This document shows, piece after piece, positions 16,567 through 28,814 of a stretch of 64,000 nucleotides of DNA. The notes beneath the pieces are model-generated. The model saw nothing but the letters and a program-made list of their open reading frames with translations. It was not told the DNA's origin and ran no database searches. Each line of letters starts with the position of its first letter. Positions within the stretch are counted from its first letter, which is position 1. The translations under genes were made by a program, and so were the position numbers. The stretch comes from Ensifer sp. PDNC004 (GTDB lineage Bacteria > Pseudomonadota > Alphaproteobacteria > Rhizobiales > Rhizobiaceae), in assembly GCF_016919405.1 (NCBI RefSeq), contig NZ_CP070353.1, positions 2,783,501-2,847,500 on the forward strand. Reading direction: 5' to 3'.

Positions 16567-17202
16567 TCAGTGGGCGCCGGACATGTCGCCGAGCACTTCC
16601 TTGGAAGCGACGGTCGAATTGGCGTTGAGCTTGTAGACCATCGGCACGCCGGTCGCGAGGTTGAGCTTCAGGATCTCTTCCTTCGACAGGCGATCGAGCA
16701 CCATGACCAGCGAACGCAGCGAGTTGCCGTGGGCGGCGACCAGCACCTTCTGGCCGGAGAGCACGCGCGGCAGGATCTCGGTCAGGTAATAGGGCCAGAC
16801 GCGGGCGCCGGTGTCACGCAGGCTCTCGCCGCCCGGAGGCGGGATGTCGTAGGAGCGGCGCCAGATATGCACCTGCTCTTCACCCCACTTCTCGCGGGCG
16901 TCATCCTTGTTGAGGCCCGAGAGGTCGCCATAGTCGCGTTCGTTCAGCGCCTGGTCGCGGATCGTCTCGAGCGAGGACTGGCCGACGGCGTCGAGCACGA
17001 ACTGGCACGTGCGCTGGGCACGGACGAGATCCGAGGTGAAGGCGATATCGAACTTGATGCCGTAGTCGGCAAGCGCCTTGCCGCCGGCCTTGGCTTCCTC
17101 GACGCCGAGTTCCGTCAGATCCGGATCACGCCAGCCGGTGAACAGGTTCTTCAGGTTCCAGTCGCTCTGGCCATGCCGGACGAGGACGAGAGTACCGCTC
17201 AT
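16567..17202 (-). CDS. gpmA: 2,3-bisphosphoglycerate-dependent phosphoglycerate mutase
   Basis: A 211-residue glycolytic enzyme that interconverts 3- and 2-phosphoglycerate. The phospho-histidine motif [10 protein letters not shown] lies at the N-terminus, the general acid Glu is in [12 protein letters not shown], and the second His is in AAHGNSLR. It is shorter than E. coli GpmA (about 250), as is usual for rhizobial forms. It lies 34 bp downstream of dapB on the same strand and is probably cotranscribed. A bidirectional terminator follows. Confidence 0.95.
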   Translation of the reverse strand: MSGTLVLVRHGQSDWNLKNLFTGWRDPDLTELGVEEAKAGGKALADYGIKFDIAFTSDLVRAQRTCQFVLDAVGQSSLETIRDQALNERDYGDLSGLNKDDAREKWGEEQVHIWRRSYDIPPPGGESLRDTGARVWPYYLTEILPRVLSGQKVLVAAHGNSLRSLVMVLDRLSKEEILKLNLATGVPMVYKLNANSTVASKEVLGDMSGAH

Positions 17203-17236
17203 GTCGAATTCCCCTTGAGACTTGAGAGTGGAAAGG

Positions 17237-18055
17237 TCAGTTGAGCCCGAGAACGTCGAGCATAGAATAGAAACCGGGCTTCTGGCTGCGAGCCCAGAGT
17301 GCGGCGGTGACGGCACCGCGCGCGAAGATCGAACGGTCCGTGGCGCTGTGCGACAGGGTCACCTGCTCACCTTCGCCGGCGAGAATCACCGAGTGCTCGC
17401 CGATGACGGAGCCGCCGCGCAGGGTGGCAAATCCGATGGTGCCGACCGGGCGCGGGCCTGTATGACCGTCACGCACGCGCACCGAATGGTCGGCAAGAGC
17501 GATATCGCGCCCCTTCGCCGCCGCAGCACCGAGAAGCAGGGCCGTGCCCGAGGGCGCATCGACCTTGTGCTTGTGGTGCATTTCGAGGATTTCGATGTCC
17601 CAGTCGGCCGGACCGAGCGCACGCGCCGCCTTCTCCGTCAGAACGCCGAGCAGATTGACCCCGAGGCTCATATTGCCCGACTTGACGATGCGGGCGTGGC
17701 GGGCGGCGGCGCGGATCTTCGCCTCGTCGTCGGACGAGCAGCCGGTGGTGCCGATCACATGGACGATGCGGGCCTGGGCCGCGAGACCGGCAAACTCGAC
17801 GGTGCTCGCCGGTGCGGTGAAATCAAGGACGCCTTCGGCTTCGACGAAGGCTTCGAGCGGCTGGTCGCTCACCGGCACGCCGATCGGACCAAGCCCGGAG
17901 AGTTCGCCCGCATCGCGGCCGATGAAGGGAGAACCCGTGCGCTGGACGGCCGCATGCAGGCGCACGCCGTCCATCGCATGAACCGTCCTGATCAGCGTCT
18001 GGCCCATACGGCCTGCCGCACCCACCACCACGAGCTTCATATCGTTCGCGCCCAT
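17237..18055 (-). CDS. dapB: 4-hydroxy-tetrahydrodipicolinate reductase
   Basis: A 272-residue NAD(P)H-dependent reductase of the lysine/diaminopimelate pathway. The nucleotide loop is GAAGRMGQ. The substrate motif is [15 protein letters not shown] with its catalytic His-His and Lys, and SGNMSLGVN precedes it. An ATG at 18055 and another at 18040 are in frame; the first is given. It lies between an ABC exporter gene and gpmA on the same strand. Confidence 0.96.
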   Translation of the reverse strand: MGANDMKLVVVGAAGRMGQTLIRTVHAMDGVRLHAAVQRTGSPFIGRDAGELSGLGPIGVPVSDQPLEAFVEAEGVLDFTAPASTVEFAGLAAQARIVHVIGTTGCSSDDEAKIRAAARHARIVKSGNMSLGVNLLGVLTEKAARALGPADWDIEILEMHHKHKVDAPSGTALLLGAAAAKGRDIALADHSVRVRDGHTGPRPVGTIGFATLRGGSVIGEHSVILAGEGEQVTLSHSATDRSIFARGAVTAALWARSQKPGFYSMLDVLGLN

Positions 18056-18076
18056 CGGTGAGTTCCTTCTTGTCCG

Positions 18077-19912
18077 CTAGTGGATTTGGGCGCCGGCCGG
18101 CGCTTCGGGCGTTTCGCCATCCGGAGACTGCTCCTCCGAATTCTGGCCCTGGAGATTGTGGAGCCGAGCGTAGAGACCGTCCGGCCGCCGTGCAAGATCC
18201 GCATGGGTGCCTTCCTCGACGACGCAACCATCCTTCATGACGATGATCTTGTCGGCGTTGACGACGGTCGAGAGGCGATGCGCGATGACGATCACCGTGC
18301 GGCCATCCATGGCGTGGTCGAGCGCCTTCTGCACCGCGGCTTCCGATTCGGTGTCGAGCGCAGAAGTGGCCTCGTCGAGCAGCAGGATCGGCGCGTTGCG
18401 CACGAGCGCGCGCGCAATCGACAGGCGCTGGCGCTGGCCGCCCGAGAGCGTCATGCCATTTTCGCCAACCGGCGTGTCGTAGCCCTGCGGCTGCGCCAGG
18501 ATGAAATCATGGGCGTAGGCAAGCCGTGCGGCTTCCTCCACCTCGGCATCCGTCGCGTCGATGCGGCCGTAGCGGATGTTGTCGCGGATCGAGCCTTCGA
18601 AGAGATAGGGCTGCTGCGACACATAGGCGATGCCCTTGCGCAGCGACAGTTTGGTGACGTCGGCGATATCCTGACCATCGACCAGGATCTGGCCGGACGC
18701 CGGATCGTAGAACCGCGGAATGAGGCTGATGACGGTCGATTTTCCGGCCCCTGACGGACCGACAAGCGCCGTCGTCTTGCCGCCCTCAGCCATGAAGCTC
18801 ACGCCCCGCAGCACGTCGTCGCCATTCGGATATTTGAAGCGCACGTCGCGCAGCTCGACGGTCGCATTGGTAAACGTCAGTTCCTTGGCATCGGGCTTGT
18901 CGCGCTGGTGCGGCACGGTATCGAGGATCTCGTAGACCATGCGGGCGTTGACGGCGGCACGCTCGAGCGAGACCTGAAGCCGCGCCAGGCGGCGGGCCGG
19001 GTCATAGGCCATCAGCAAAGCGACGACGAAAGCGAAGAAGGCGCCGGGCGGTACGTCGGCATAGATGGCGCGGAACGCCGAATAGGCAAGCACCGCCGAG
19101 ATCGCCAGGCCGGCGAAGGTTTCGGTCATCGGCGCCGTGCGCTCGCTCAACCGGGCAATGCGGTTGGCGCGGTTTTCGGCGCGATCGACAATCGCCTCGA
19201 CCTTGCCGCGAAGCTCGCTCTCCATCGTAAAGGCCTTGACGATGGTGATGCCCTGAATGGTTTCCTGCATCGCGCCGAGAACGCGGCTGTTGACTTCGAT
19301 CGCCTCCCGGGTGGCCGAACGCAGGCGCTTGGACACATAGCGCAGGCCCAAAAGCAGCGGAGGTGCGGCGACGAAGACGATGATCGACAGCAGCCAGTCC
19401 TTGGCAAACATGACGCCGACCAGACCGATCAGCGTCAGCAGGTCGCGCGCGATCGAGGTAACGGTCAGATTGAGCACGTCGCGAATGCCGCTGACGTTCT
19501 GGCTGATCTGGGCGGCGAGTTGCGCCGAACGGGTCTCGTTGAAATAGCCGACGCTGAGCGCCATCAGATGGGCGTAAAGACGGCGCTGATAGCGCGCGAC
19601 GATGTTGTTGCCGATCTTCGAAAGCGCGACGGCCTGGCCGTAAGTGGCAAAGCCGCGCAGCACGAAGGCGGCGAGGATCGCGCCGCAGACGAGCAGAACG
19701 ATGTCCGCCCGCTTGTTGGCGAAGGCCTCGTTGATGACGGTTTCCATGATCGAGGCGGTAAAGCCTGTCGTGGCAGCGACCACCGCCAGGCAGCCGATGG
19801 CAAAAGCATAGCCGCGAATGTGGTCACGACCGTTTTCCGCAATGACCCGCTTGAGGATCCCGCTGATCGTATCCGAATCGACCGCGTGCTGTTTTTTCTT
19901 GCTGACGCTCAA
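18077..19912 (-). CDS. ABC exporter, fused permease-ATPase (MsbA type)
   Basis: A half-size ABC exporter of about 611 residues with an N-terminal six-helix membrane domain and a C-terminal ATPase. Walker A is GPSGAGKST, the signature is LSGGQRQR and Walker B is ILLLDEATSALD, with the H-loop at IAHRLST. Such proteins homodimerise and export lipids, lipid-linked molecules or drugs. MsbA-like lipid A flipping is possible but not shown. The start is uncertain: no ATG is near, and TTG at 19912 is preferred over TTG at 19936 because an AGGGA element precedes it. A 35-residue hydrophilic N-terminus comes before the first helix. Confidence 0.9.
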   Translation of the reverse strand: MSVSKKKQHAVDSDTISGILKRVIAENGRDHIRGYAFAIGCLAVVAATTGFTASIMETVINEAFANKRADIVLLVCGAILAAFVLRGFATYGQAVALSKIGNNIVARYQRRLYAHLMALSVGYFNETRSAQLAAQISQNVSGIRDVLNLTVTSIARDLLTLIGLVGVMFAKDWLLSIIVFVAAPPLLLGLRYVSKRLRSATREAIEVNSRVLGAMQETIQGITIVKAFTMESELRGKVEAIVDRAENRANRIARLSERTAPMTETFAGLAISAVLAYSAFRAIYADVPPGAFFAFVVALLMAYDPARRLARLQVSLERAAVNARMVYEILDTVPHQRDKPDAKELTFTNATVELRDVRFKYPNGDDVLRGVSFMAEGGKTTALVGPSGAGKSTVISLIPRFYDPASGQILVDGQDIADVTKLSLRKGIAYVSQQPYLFEGSIRDNIRYGRIDATDAEVEEAARLAYAHDFILAQPQGYDTPVGENGMTLSGGQRQRLSIARALVRNAPILLLDEATSALDTESEAAVQKALDHAMDGRTVIVIAHRLSTVVNADKIIVMKDGCVVEEGTHADLARRPDGLYARLHNLQGQNSEEQSPDGETPEAPAGAQIH

Positions 19913-20024
19913 AAAGCCCGTCTTCCCTGGAACCAATCTGGAGGGCCGGCATCCGGCCCGATCTTTCCCGGGGCTCTATAGTGGTTTGATATCGCTTTGG
20001 CGAGTCTTTGCGCACGCCACGGTC

Positions 20025-21068
20025 TCAGCTTCTCCAGCGGCGTCCCTCCGTTGCCACACCGAAATCCCTCGGCGTGCGGGCAAAGGCTGCCAATCCCGAG
20101 AGCGCGGCCATCGGGTGAATGACGGCAAAGGTCGGGATCGTTTTCATCAGCGCCGAATGCGGGGCCTTGTCCTCGAAGGCGGCCCGGAAGGGCGACTTCA
20201 TCAGCGCCGGCAGGATCTTCTGCGAGATACCGCCTGCCAGGAAAACGCCGCCACGGGCCATGAAGATCAGCGCCATGTCGCCGGCCACGCGACCGAGATA
20301 GGTCGAAAACAGCGAGATGGTCTCGATCGCCGCCCTGTCGCTCTCGGCAAGGGCGTGCGTCGTCACTTCCGCGGGGTCCGTCAGAACCGGATCCACGCCA
20401 TCGGCGGCGCAAACGGCGCGGTAGAGGTTCATGATGCCACGGCCGCAGAGAATCTGCTCGCCGGCCATGCGGCCTTCGATCGGCTCCAGAAATGGCCAGA
20501 TGTGGAAATCGCGTTCGGTGCGCGGGCCGATATCGACATGGCCGCCTTCGCCCGGCACCGGGAACCAGGTGTGCTGGGCAAAGACCAGGCCGCCGACGCC
20601 AAGGCCCGTTCCCGGTCCGAGCACGACGCGGGAGGTCAGCGGCCGGATGCTGCCGCCGCCGATCTGCACCAGGTCCTCGTCCGCCGGAGCGGCGACGGCA
20701 AGCGCCTGAGCCTCGAAGTCGTTGATGATCAGCACGTCTTCGAGGCCGAGGCTCGAAAGCATGTCCTTCGGCCGGATCACCCAGCCGGCGTTGGTCAGGG
20801 GAATTTCATCACCCCGAATCGGACCGGCCACCGCCAGGATCGCCGAGCGCGGCTGCACGGAGGTCTTGTCGAGAATGCTCTTTTGCAGCGCCTCCTCGAT
20901 CGTCTCGAAATCGCCGGTCTTGATCGGCGGCAGTTGCTTCGGGTCGGCAAAGGCGTCGATGAGCAAGGCAAAGCGCGCGTTGGTGCCGCCGATGTCACCG
21001 ATCAGGATCGGAAAAGGAAAGCTGTGTTCATTGTTGCCGGACATCGCAAGATCCATCCTGATCGTCAT
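20025..21068 (-). CDS. glk: Glucokinase
   Basis: A 347-residue ATP-dependent glucokinase of the E. coli Glk type (not ROK). The phosphate loop [10 protein letters not shown] is near the N-terminus, and GPGTGLGVG and [10 protein letters not shown] are in the middle. Three in-frame ATG codons (21068, 21056, 21044) are possible starts; related proteins suggest the third may be used. It is followed on the opposite side by mgsA on the same strand, a pairing that links glucose phosphorylation to the methylglyoxal bypass. Confidence 0.94.
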   Translation of the reverse strand: MTIRMDLAMSGNNEHSFPFPILIGDIGGTNARFALLIDAFADPKQLPPIKTGDFETIEEALQKSILDKTSVQPRSAILAVAGPIRGDEIPLTNAGWVIRPKDMLSSLGLEDVLIINDFEAQALAVAAPADEDLVQIGGGSIRPLTSRVVLGPGTGLGVGGLVFAQHTWFPVPGEGGHVDIGPRTERDFHIWPFLEPIEGRMAGEQILCGRGIMNLYRAVCAADGVDPVLTDPAEVTTHALAESDRAAIETISLFSTYLGRVAGDMALIFMARGGVFLAGGISQKILPALMKSPFRAAFEDKAPHSALMKTIPTFAVIHPMAALSGLAAFARTPRDFGVATEGRRWRS

Positions 21069-21152
21069 CTTGGGTTGCTGAACTGTCTATCAGACAGAAC
21101 GGGATGAGGAAAAGTGCGGGAGGATTGTCGCATCCACCCGCCGGAGCCCGCA

Positions 21153-21533
21153 TCATCTGGGGTTGAGGTCGATCAACTGCTCGGCCGTTGCACGATTGAG
21201 CGCCATCGGAATGTCGTAGACGATGGCGAGGCGCATCAGCGCCTTGACGTCGACATCGTGCGGCATGGCGGTCAGCGGGTCGACGAAGAAGATCAGCAGT
21301 TGCACTTCGCCGGTCGCGATCATCGCGCCGATCTGTTGGTCCCCGCCCAGGGGACCGCTTTTCAGCCGGGTGATATCGAGGCCTGGGCAGACGTCGAGAA
21401 CACGGCCGCCGGTCGTGCCGGTGGCGACGATCCGCCAGTCAGCCAGTACCGCTTCATGCGCCTTGGCAAAGTCCGCAAGATCGTCCTTCTTCTGATCATG
21501 CGCGATCAGCGCAACACATTTCCGATCCGCCAT
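21153..21533 (-). CDS. mgsA: Methylglyoxal synthase
   Basis: A 126-residue enzyme that converts dihydroxyacetone phosphate to methylglyoxal and phosphate, relieving sugar-phosphate stress. TGTTGGRV (phosphate binding), [13 protein letters not shown] and the catalytic Asp in [17 protein letters not shown] are visible. The length is slightly below that of E. coli MgsA (152). It lies upstream of glk on the same strand with an 84-bp gap. Confidence 0.94.
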   Translation of the reverse strand: MADRKCVALIAHDQKKDDLADFAKAHEAVLADWRIVATGTTGGRVLDVCPGLDITRLKSGPLGGDQQIGAMIATGEVQLLIFFVDPLTAMPHDVDVKALMRLAIVYDIPMALNRATAEQLIDLNPR

Positions 21534-21635
21534 GCCGGGCCTCGCATCAATATTTAAATCGATTTGATTGCCCTATACATGAGCGCCACGGGAATGGGAA
21601 GGCTGATGCCTCCCCGCCCCGCTCGGGTCGCTGGC

Positions 21636-22688
21636 CTACTGCAGCGTCGGACGCGCCATCGGCACTGGGATATCGGCCGGCGGGACATCGCCGGACGCAC
21701 CGATCACCTGCTCGATACTATCGCTCGCTGCGGCCGGCGCGGCAGCCCGGTAGGCTGTGCCAAAAGTGGCGGCCGCTTCCGAGGCGGGCGCCGGGCCGTT
21801 GAGCACGAGAGCGCAGGCCTTCGGCAGGTCGGCAAGCGTCGTTACCTTCGGCTTGACCGGCTTCGCGTCCGGCTTCTTCGTCGGTTTTGCCCACGGCTCG
21901 TCGGTGAACCACCAGGCCAGCGACTTGTCGCAGCCGTCGCCGGCCGGCACCTCCGCCTGGTCCTTGCAGGTCGAAGCACCCGCGGGGCACTTGATGCGGA
22001 TGTGGAAGTGATAGTCGTGGCCGTAGATCGGCCGAACCTTGCCGAGATTCGTGCGGTCGCCCGTCCAGGTATCGCAAAGCTTCTTCTTGATCGCCGGATT
22101 GACGAAGACGCGCTCGACCTGCGGATAGCTCGCCGCCAGCATGATCAGTTGCGCGTGCTTCGGCGTCCAGATCGAACGGTCGACCGTCAGGAACTTGTTC
22201 TTCTGCAGCATCGAGGTGGCGGAGATATCCTCGCGTTCGCGATAGCTGAGCGTACGTTGCGGCATTGGGGTGAGCCAGATGTCAGCATCGAGCCCGATCT
22301 GATGCGAGGCGTGGCCCGACAGCATCGGCCCGCCGCGTGGCTGAGAGATATCGCCGAGCAGCAGACCCGGCCAGCCGACCTTGTTGGCGGCATCATGGGA
22401 AAACTGCTCGATCAGCGCGATCATCTGCGGGTGGCCCCAGCGGCGGTTGCGCGACAGCCGCATTGCCTGCCAAGTCGGCCCGTCAGTCGGGATGGCGACA
22501 CCGCCGGCAAGGCATCCCTTGGCATAGAAGCCGTAGGAATTTGCCGCCATCTCGGCAGGCAGAGCCTTGGCGCCGAAGAGCGTCTTTGCCGGCACGTCGT
22601 CGGCCGCGGCGTTGTCGGCGATCAGGAGGCTGGTTCCAAGCAGCAGCGCAAGAAACGCCGAGCCGCAACGTCGAAATGGAGCAATCAT
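21636..22688 (-). CDS. mepA: Penicillin-insensitive murein endopeptidase
   Basis: A 350-residue periplasmic peptidase of family M74 that cuts D-Ala-mDAP cross-links in peptidoglycan. A signal peptide ends near residue 29 (DNAAA). The zinc ligands are in SGHASHQIGLDADIW and HDYHFHIRIKC. The C-terminus is a long Pro/Ala/Lys tail, and it has more Cys than E. coli MepA. The ATG at 22688 starts a clean signal peptide; the frame remains open to 22757. It is divergent from yejA with 231 bp between them, in which I see no clear site. Confidence 0.9.
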   Translation of the reverse strand: MIAPFRRCGSAFLALLLGTSLLIADNAAADDVPAKTLFGAKALPAEMAANSYGFYAKGCLAGGVAIPTDGPTWQAMRLSRNRRWGHPQMIALIEQFSHDAANKVGWPGLLLGDISQPRGGPMLSGHASHQIGLDADIWLTPMPQRTLSYREREDISATSMLQKNKFLTVDRSIWTPKHAQLIMLAASYPQVERVFVNPAIKKKLCDTWTGDRTNLGKVRPIYGHDYHFHIRIKCPAGASTCKDQAEVPAGDGCDKSLAWWFTDEPWAKPTKKPDAKPVKPKVTTLADLPKACALVLNGPAPASEAAATFGTAYRAAAPAAASDSIEQVIGASGDVPPADIPVPMARPTLQ

Positions 22689-22919
22689 TGAATTTCGTCC
22701 CGTTTGTCTCGCAGACAGCAGCGCCGATCTACGCATGCCGTGTCCGGCGAACCCCATCCTAAGGCCCCGTCTTTGCCTCAGCCTTGCGCCTCACACGCAT
22801 GTGAATCACCGGGATGTGACTCAAAAATTTGGCCTGATTTGCGGCGGTGCCTGTCATTTGCCCTGATTTCGCCTATGCTCTCGCAAAAGAAGATTGAAAT
22901 ATAAAGGGGTAAGGGCTGG

Positions 22920-24779
22920 ATGCCATACGTCTGCAGGACCATGAAATCAGGCCTCGCTGCATCGCTACTGACAGCGGCGTTTCTTCTCTTTCCTGCTGCA
23001 GGCAATGCCCAAGAACAGCCCGTCTGGCGTCACGGAACATCGTCAATCGGTGAGTTGAAATACAAGCCTGATTTTGCGCGCTTCGACTACGTCAATCCTG
23101 ACGCTCCCAAGGGTGGAGAGCTGCGCCTGTCGGAGAGCGGTACCTTCGACACCTTCAATCCTATACTCTCCAAGGGCGAGGCGGCGAGCGGCGTAACCTC
23201 GCTCGTCTTCGATACATTGATGAAATCGGCCGAGGACGAGATCACCACCGCCTATGGGCTGCTGGCCGAGGGCGTTTCATACCCCGACGATATTTCCTCC
23301 GCGACGTTTCGCTTACGCTCCGAGGCCAAATGGGCCGATGGCCAGCCGGTGACGCCGGAGGACGTCGTCTTTTCGTTTGAAAAGGTGAAAGAGCACAATC
23401 CGCTGCTCTCCAACTACTACCGCCACGTTGTTTCGGCGGAAAAGACGGGCGAGCGCGACGTCACTTTCCGCTTCGACGAAAGGAACAATCACGAATTGCC
23501 GAACATTCTCGGTCAATTCCCGATCGTGCCGAAACACTGGTGGGAGGGGCAGGACGCCAAAGGCAACAAGCGCGACATCAGCCGTACGACTCTGGAGCCG
23601 GTGATGGGCTCAGGCCCCTACAAGATCGCCTCGTTCCAGGCCGGTGGCTCAATCCGCTTCGAGCTTAGAGACGACTATTGGGGCAAGAACCTCAACGTCA
23701 ACGTCGGGCAATATAATTTCGGCGTGATCAGCTATGCCTTTTTCAGCGATCGGAACGTGCAGTTCGAGGCCTTCCGCGCCGGCAACGTCGATTTCTACCA
23801 GGACAACAGCGCCAGCCACTGGGCGACGGCCTATGATTTCCCGGCGATGAAAGACGGCCGTGTGGTCCGCGAGGAGATCGAGAATCCGTTGCGCGCAGCT
23901 GGCATCATGCAGGCCTTCGTGCCGAACATGCGCCGCGAGAAGTTCAAAGACCAGCGGGTGCGCGAAGCCCTGAACTACGCCTTTGATTTCGAGGATCTGA
24001 ACCGCAGCCTTGCCTACAACGCCTTTCAACGCGTCGACAGCTACTTCTGGGGCACCGAGCTTGCCTCCAAGGCTTTGCCGGAAGGGCGCGAGAAGGCCAT
24101 TCTGGAGGAACTGAAAGACAAGGTTCCTCCGGAGGTCTTCACAACGCCCTACACGAACCCGGTCAACGGCGACCCGCAGAAGGTGCGCGACAACCTGCGG
24201 AAGTCGTTGGCGCTGTTCAAGGAGGCGGGCTACGAACTCAAGGGCAACCGCCTGGTCAATGTAAAGACCGGCGAGCCCTTCAGCTTCGAATTGCTTTTGT
24301 CCAATCCGTCCTTCGAGCGTACGGTCACGCCGTTCATCAACAGCGTGAAGAAGATCGGCATCGATGCACGCATACGGACCGTCGACGACTCGCAATACAC
24401 CAACCGTGTGCGAAGCTTCGACTATGACATGATCTACGGCATCTGGGCGCAGACGCTGGTGCCCGGAAACGAACAGATCGACTACTGGGGATCCGGCTCC
24501 GTCAACCAGACGGGATCGAGGAACTATGCCGGCATCGCCGATCCCGCGATCGACGAACTCATCCGCAGGATCATCTTCGCGCCCAACCGCGAGGAACTGG
24601 TGGCAACGACACGGGCGCTCGACCGGGTCCTGCTCGCCCACCACTACGTCGTGCCGCTCTTCTATTCGAAGAACGTTCGTGTCGCCTATTGGAAACAGCT
24701 CGCCCGCCCGCAGGAGCTTCCCTATTATGGCATCGGGTTTCCTGATGCCTGGTGGTCGAAAAACGCCTCCCCCAAATGA
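22920..24779 (+). CDS. yejA: Extracellular solute-binding protein of the Yej peptide importer
   Basis: A 619-residue periplasmic binding protein of SBP family 5 (oligopeptide type). The signal peptide ends near AAGNAQ. The family features RFDYVNPDAPKGGELRLS and FNPILSKGEAASG follow. Sequence and gene order match YejA, the binding protein of the microcin C/peptide importer YejABEF. In S. meliloti the Yej system contributes to tolerance of nodule-specific cysteine-rich peptides. ATG 22920 or 22941 may be the start. A 171-bp gap to yejB holds no obvious hairpin. Confidence 0.92.
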   Translation: MPYVCRTMKSGLAASLLTAAFLLFPAAGNAQEQPVWRHGTSSIGELKYKPDFARFDYVNPDAPKGGELRLSESGTFDTFNPILSKGEAASGVTSLVFDTLMKSAEDEITTAYGLLAEGVSYPDDISSATFRLRSEAKWADGQPVTPEDVVFSFEKVKEHNPLLSNYYRHVVSAEKTGERDVTFRFDERNNHELPNILGQFPIVPKHWWEGQDAKGNKRDISRTTLEPVMGSGPYKIASFQAGGSIRFELRDDYWGKNLNVNVGQYNFGVISYAFFSDRNVQFEAFRAGNVDFYQDNSASHWATAYDFPAMKDGRVVREEIENPLRAAGIMQAFVPNMRREKFKDQRVREALNYAFDFEDLNRSLAYNAFQRVDSYFWGTELASKALPEGREKAILEELKDKVPPEVFTTPYTNPVNGDPQKVRDNLRKSLALFKEAGYELKGNRLVNVKTGEPFSFELLLSNPSFERTVTPFINSVKKIGIDARIRTVDDSQYTNRVRSFDYDMIYGIWAQTLVPGNEQIDYWGSGSVNQTGSRNYAGIADPAIDELIRRIIFAPNREELVATTRALDRVLLAHHYVVPLFYSKNVRVAYWKQLARPQELPYYGIGFPDAWWSKNASPK

Positions 24780-24950
24780 AGTCCTTGCGCTCAGATGGCG
24801 TCTCGATTCCAAATGCAAAAAAACGAATCACTGAAACAAGCCTCGATCCGGGGCACGCAAGGAGACACAGGGATTGAGACACCATAGACGGCATGCCGAC
24901 GCTTCGCCGGTCCGGGCCACCGCCCACACGTCGATCGAAAGGCCCGCCTG

Positions 24951-26033
24951 ATGGGTGCCTATATCCTGCGCCGCCTGCTTCTGATGATCCCGACGATCTT
25001 CGGGATCATGGCGATCTCCTTCATCGTGGTGCAATTCGCGCCGGGCGGCCCGGTCGAGCAGGTGATCTCGGACCTGACCAATGCCGGCGGCTCCGATCGT
25101 CTGTCGGGCAGCAGCGGCGACCTGATGCAAGCCGGCGGAGACGAGGGCGGGCGCTATCGCGGCGCTCAAGGCCTCGATCCGGAATTCATCGCCAAGCTCG
25201 AAAAGCAGTTCGGCTTCGACAAGCCGCCGCTCGAGCGCTTCGCCACCATGATGTGGAACTATATGCGCTTCGATTTCGGCGAGAGCTTCTTCCGCAACAC
25301 GTCGGTGATCGACCTGATCAAGGAGAAGATGCCGGTCTCGATCTCGCTCGGGCTATGGATCCTGCTGTTCTCCTACGCAATCTCGATCCCGCTCGGTATC
25401 AAGAAGGCGGTGTCCGACGGTTCCGCCTTTGACGTGTGGACCTCCGGCATCATCGTCGTCGGCTACGCCGTACCGAGTTTCCTCTTCGGCATCCTGCTGA
25501 TCGTCGTCTTTGCCGGCGGCTCGTTCTTCGACTGGTTCCCGTTGCGCGGCATCGTCTCCGACAATTTCTGGCAACTGCCCTGGTGGCAGAAGATCCTCGA
25601 CTACATCTGGCACATGACGCTGCCGCTGATCACGCTGCTGCTGTCGGCCTTTGCAACGACGACACTGCTCACCAAGAATTCCTTCATCGATGAGATCAAG
25701 AAGCAGTATGTGACGACCGCACGGGCCAAGGGCCTCACCGACGGTCAGGTGCTCTATGGCCATGTGTTCCGCAACGCCATGCTGATCATCATCGCCGGCT
25801 TCCCCGGCGCCTTCATCTCGGCCTTCTTTACCGGTTCGCTATTGATCGAATACATCTTCTCGCTCGATGGCCTAGGCCGGCTCGGCTATGATTCGGTCGT
25901 CAAGCGCGACTATCCGATCGTCTTTGCTACCCTCTTCATCTTCTCGCTGATGGGCCTGCTCGTCAGCCTGCTGTCGGACCTCATCTATACCTGGGTCGAT
26001 CCGCGCATCGACTTCGAGCGGAGGGATGTCTGA
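24951..26033 (+). CDS. yejB: Peptide ABC transporter permease YejB
   Basis: A 360-residue inner-membrane permease of the DppB/OppB class. The N-terminus [19 protein letters not shown] is typical. The longer periplasmic insert (about 45-90) is characteristic of YejB, and the coupling motif appears at [21 protein letters not shown]. It overlaps yejE by one base (TGATG), indicating translational coupling. Confidence 0.94.
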   Translation: MGAYILRRLLLMIPTIFGIMAISFIVVQFAPGGPVEQVISDLTNAGGSDRLSGSSGDLMQAGGDEGGRYRGAQGLDPEFIAKLEKQFGFDKPPLERFATMMWNYMRFDFGESFFRNTSVIDLIKEKMPVSISLGLWILLFSYAISIPLGIKKAVSDGSAFDVWTSGIIVVGYAVPSFLFGILLIVVFAGGSFFDWFPLRGIVSDNFWQLPWWQKILDYIWHMTLPLITLLLSAFATTTLLTKNSFIDEIKKQYVTTARAKGLTDGQVLYGHVFRNAMLIIIAGFPGAFISAFFTGSLLIEYIFSLDGLGRLGYDSVVKRDYPIVFATLFIFSLMGLLVSLLSDLIYTWVDPRIDFERRDV

Positions 26034-27165
26034 TGGCAAGCGTCACGACCTCCCCGGCCGCTGTGGCGCCGCGTGGCTGGCTGTCACCGGTCAACCAGCG
26101 CCGCTGGCAGAATTTCAAGGCGAACCGGCGCGGCTACTGGTCGCTCTGGCTGTTCCTGGCGCTGTTCGGGCTCAGCCTGGTCGGCGAACTCATCGCCAAT
26201 GACAAGCCGATCATCGCCTCGTACAAGGGCGAGCTATTGTTCCCCGTCGTCATCGACTATCCGGAGGAAAAGTTCGGCGGCTTCCTGGCCGAGACCGACT
26301 ATCGCTCCGATTTCATCCGCGACGAGATCGAGGCCAATGGCTGGATGATCTGGCCGCCGGTGCGCTATTCCTACCAGACGGTCAATTCCAACATCCCGCA
26401 TTCGGCGCCGACCAAGCCCTTCTGGCTGATGGACAAGGAAGAGCGCTGCTCCGCCTACCCGGACAAGACCAGCGACCGGAACTGCATCGTCGGAAACCTC
26501 AACTGGCTCGGCACCGACGACCAGGCGCGCGACGTCTTTGCGCGCATGATCTACGGCTTCCGTCTTTCGGTGCTCTTCGGCCTGACGCTCACCATCGCCT
26601 CGGCGGTGATCGGTGTCACCGCCGGCGCCATCCAGGGCTATTTCGGTGGCTGGACCGACCTCCTGATGCAGCGTTTCATCGAGATCTGGTCGTCGATGCC
26701 GGTGCTCTACATTCTGCTGATCATCGCCGCGATCCTGCCGCCGGGCTTCTTCATCCTGCTCGGAATCATGCTGTTGTTCTCCTGGGTCGGCTTCGTCGGC
26801 GTCGTGCGCGCCGAGTTCCTGCGGGCGCGCAACTTCGAATACGTCAACGCGGCACGCGCGCTCGGCGTTGGCAACGGCACGATCATGTATCGCCACCTCC
26901 TGCCGAACGCGATGGTAGCGACGCTGACCTTCCTGCCCTTCATTCTCTCCGGCTCGATCACGACGCTGACCTCGCTCGACTTCCTCGGCTTCGGCATGCC
27001 GCCCGGATCGCCCTCGCTCGGCGAGATGATCGCCCAGGGCAAGTCCAACCTGCAGGCGCCCTGGCTGGGGCTGACGGCCTTCTGCGTCATGTCGCTGATG
27101 CTGTCGCTGCTGATCTTCGTCGGCGAAGCCACGCGCGATGCCTTCGATCCGAGAAAGACGTTCCG

Positions 27166-27169
<4 letters not shown>
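26033..27169 (+). CDS. yejE: Peptide ABC transporter permease YejE
   Basis: A 378-residue permease of the DppC/OppC class, with a large periplasmic insert after the first helix (about 60-165), as in YejE. The ATPase-coupling segment is NAARALGVGNGTIMYRHLLPN. It overlaps yejF by 4 bases if the GTG at 27166 is used. Confidence 0.94.
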
Positions 27170-28806
<1,637 letters not shown>

Positions 28807-28814
28807 GTGTCCGA